This document shows positions 62,901 to 64,000 of a stretch of 64,000 bases of DNA, piece by piece (position 1 is the stretch's first letter; every line of letters starts with the position of its first letter). The notes under the pieces are model-generated. The model was not told the DNA's origin, made no database searches, and saw only the letters and a list, made by a program, of their open reading frames with translations. The translations under genes and the position numbers were made by a program. Source of the stretch: Epiperipatus broadwayi (Eukaryota; Onychophora; Udeonychophora; Euonychophora; Peripatidae); assembly GCA_028023455.1 (NCBI GenBank), contig JAQFVV010006220.1:7113852-7177851 (forward strand), given 5' to 3'.

Positions 62901-64000
62901 ATCCTTCAATATTACTTTACAAATTTTAATTCAGTACTTTAACATATAAAAGCATTTAATTTTTGATAAAATATAAACACATATCCATATAAAAATGACT
63001 TATTAATTAATTGGAAAGAAATTCTTTAGAGGCTTACATTTAAATATGTATTATATTTTTGTTTTAATGATGGTTAAAAAATTCAACTTGCTCAAAATGA
63101 TAATTTGCTAAATTAGTAAATAAATTAAAGATACATATTTAGTACATGCTCTCTTCCATTTTGGTCAAAAATCCACTACTGATACAACTAAGTGATAAAA
63201 GATATATTAAAATTCCACATATATAAACAAAATATTCCAGATATTTAGTTCAAACCATGTAAAAAGTTGTAATTATCAAAAATTTAAAAAAAAAAAGACA
63301 GAAAAAAAATCAAAATTTCAAACCAATATTTAGCAAATATTAGCACTTAGCAAATAACAAATGGGAGGAAAGAAACATTTTCGAGCATAATCACATGACC
63401 AAATAATTAAATTATTAGTGCAATCAAATAAAAAAAACTATTTAGCAAATATTATTATTAATTAGTTAACGATCATAACAAAATTAACATAATAATGCCC
63501 CCCCCCCCAATAAAATCAAACATTATTATCAACAATTAGATCTTACATTAATTTTTGCTCCAAAAGGCACTGTTTGGCTTATTTTTATGGGATTTTTTTT
63601 TACATGTACAAAAATCTATTCAAGTACAAAAAGGTATATTTATTGATGTATTTCTCTTTACAGAAAGCTATAAGATTCTTATCCTGGGTGACCCTTCAAT
63701 TTTTTTCTTGTAATTACCAGAATAGCTTTTTTATTTTACTCTCAATTTATCTGGCAATCAGAATATTTCATTTAAATTTACTATTGAAAATTTGCAAGAT
63801 AAGATTCATAACAAAAATGATTACAGTTAAGAATGGTTTGTTCACACAAAAGCAACAAAAAATGCCAACACAAAAATTCAAAAAATGTTTCTGTATTTTA
63901 CATGTGCATATTAAGTAGATCCATTACAATATACAGCATACTGATTAAAATGATTCATATATGACACAACTACATCCATCCATTATCAAATGTTCACATT
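62901..64000. other. AT-rich non-coding stretch
   Basis: Contains a C10 run at about 63498-63508. The 114-codon open frame at 63574-63918 has random AT-rich composition (Phe, Leu, Lys, Ile) and no domain; not called. Confidence 0.5.

Noticed and set aside
63574-63918. 114-codon open frame
   Set aside because: Phe/Leu/Lys/Ile-dominated, no recognisable motif; consistent with chance in low G+C DNA.

Overview
This is a eukaryotic, very AT-rich (about a quarter to 30% G+C by eye), gene-poor stretch dominated by transposable elements, foldback palindromes, SINE-like retroposons and long microsatellites. There is no operon organisation, ribosome-binding site or confident host gene. The mix (Penelope-like retroelement with a GIY-YIG nuclease, degraded LINEs, a tRNA-Gly-derived SINE, many long inverted repeats, very long TA and TAA arrays) suggests a large repeat-rich metazoan genome. 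A mollusc, possibly a cephalopod such as an octopus, is my best guess from the overall look of the repeats; it is not proven by any single gene.

Layout. 1-1.95 kb: left-edge LTR-retrotransposon-like unit on the minus strand, with an open coiled-coil Gag-like reading frame (1-1014) running off the window, a leader with several primer-binding-site-like motifs, and possible LTR promoter and poly(A) signals. 2-15.4 kb: mostly AT-rich non-coding DNA with two tRNA-Gly-related SINE insertions and weak exon candidates near 10 kb. 15.4-17.7 kb: MITE and foldback fragments and a decayed Penelope-like relic. 17.7-28 kb: non-coding DNA with a long (TA)n and an uninterrupted TAA array of about 315 bp. 28.05-31.24 kb: the centrepiece, an apparently intact Penelope-like element with one 797-residue ORF (reverse transcriptase plus C-terminal GIY-YIG), flanked by two direct copies of its 3' end and preceded by a duplicated 5' leader unit. 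It sits inside an older degenerate tandem array. 37.5-38.2 kb: a foldback palindrome. 38.4-44.3 kb: a minus-strand LTR retrotransposon with two 1.8-kb LTRs and only 2.3 kb inside, including a broken Gag-like frame. 44.86-45.67 kb: a foldback element flanked by 13-bp direct repeats. 46-64 kb: LINE fragments, a dispersed repeat family, minisatellites, a 151-bp near-perfect hairpin element and a palindrome of about 1.1 kb.

How the parts relate. The only plausible active enzyme is the Penelope-like polyprotein, which could copy and integrate its own RNA. The relic at 16.8 kb shows an older wave of the same family. The foldback elements at 15.5, 16.3, 37.5 and 44.9 kb share modules and form one family group; if transcribed, their arms would form long double-stranded RNA. 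All exon calls are low-confidence, based on splice-like signals and locally raised G+C only.
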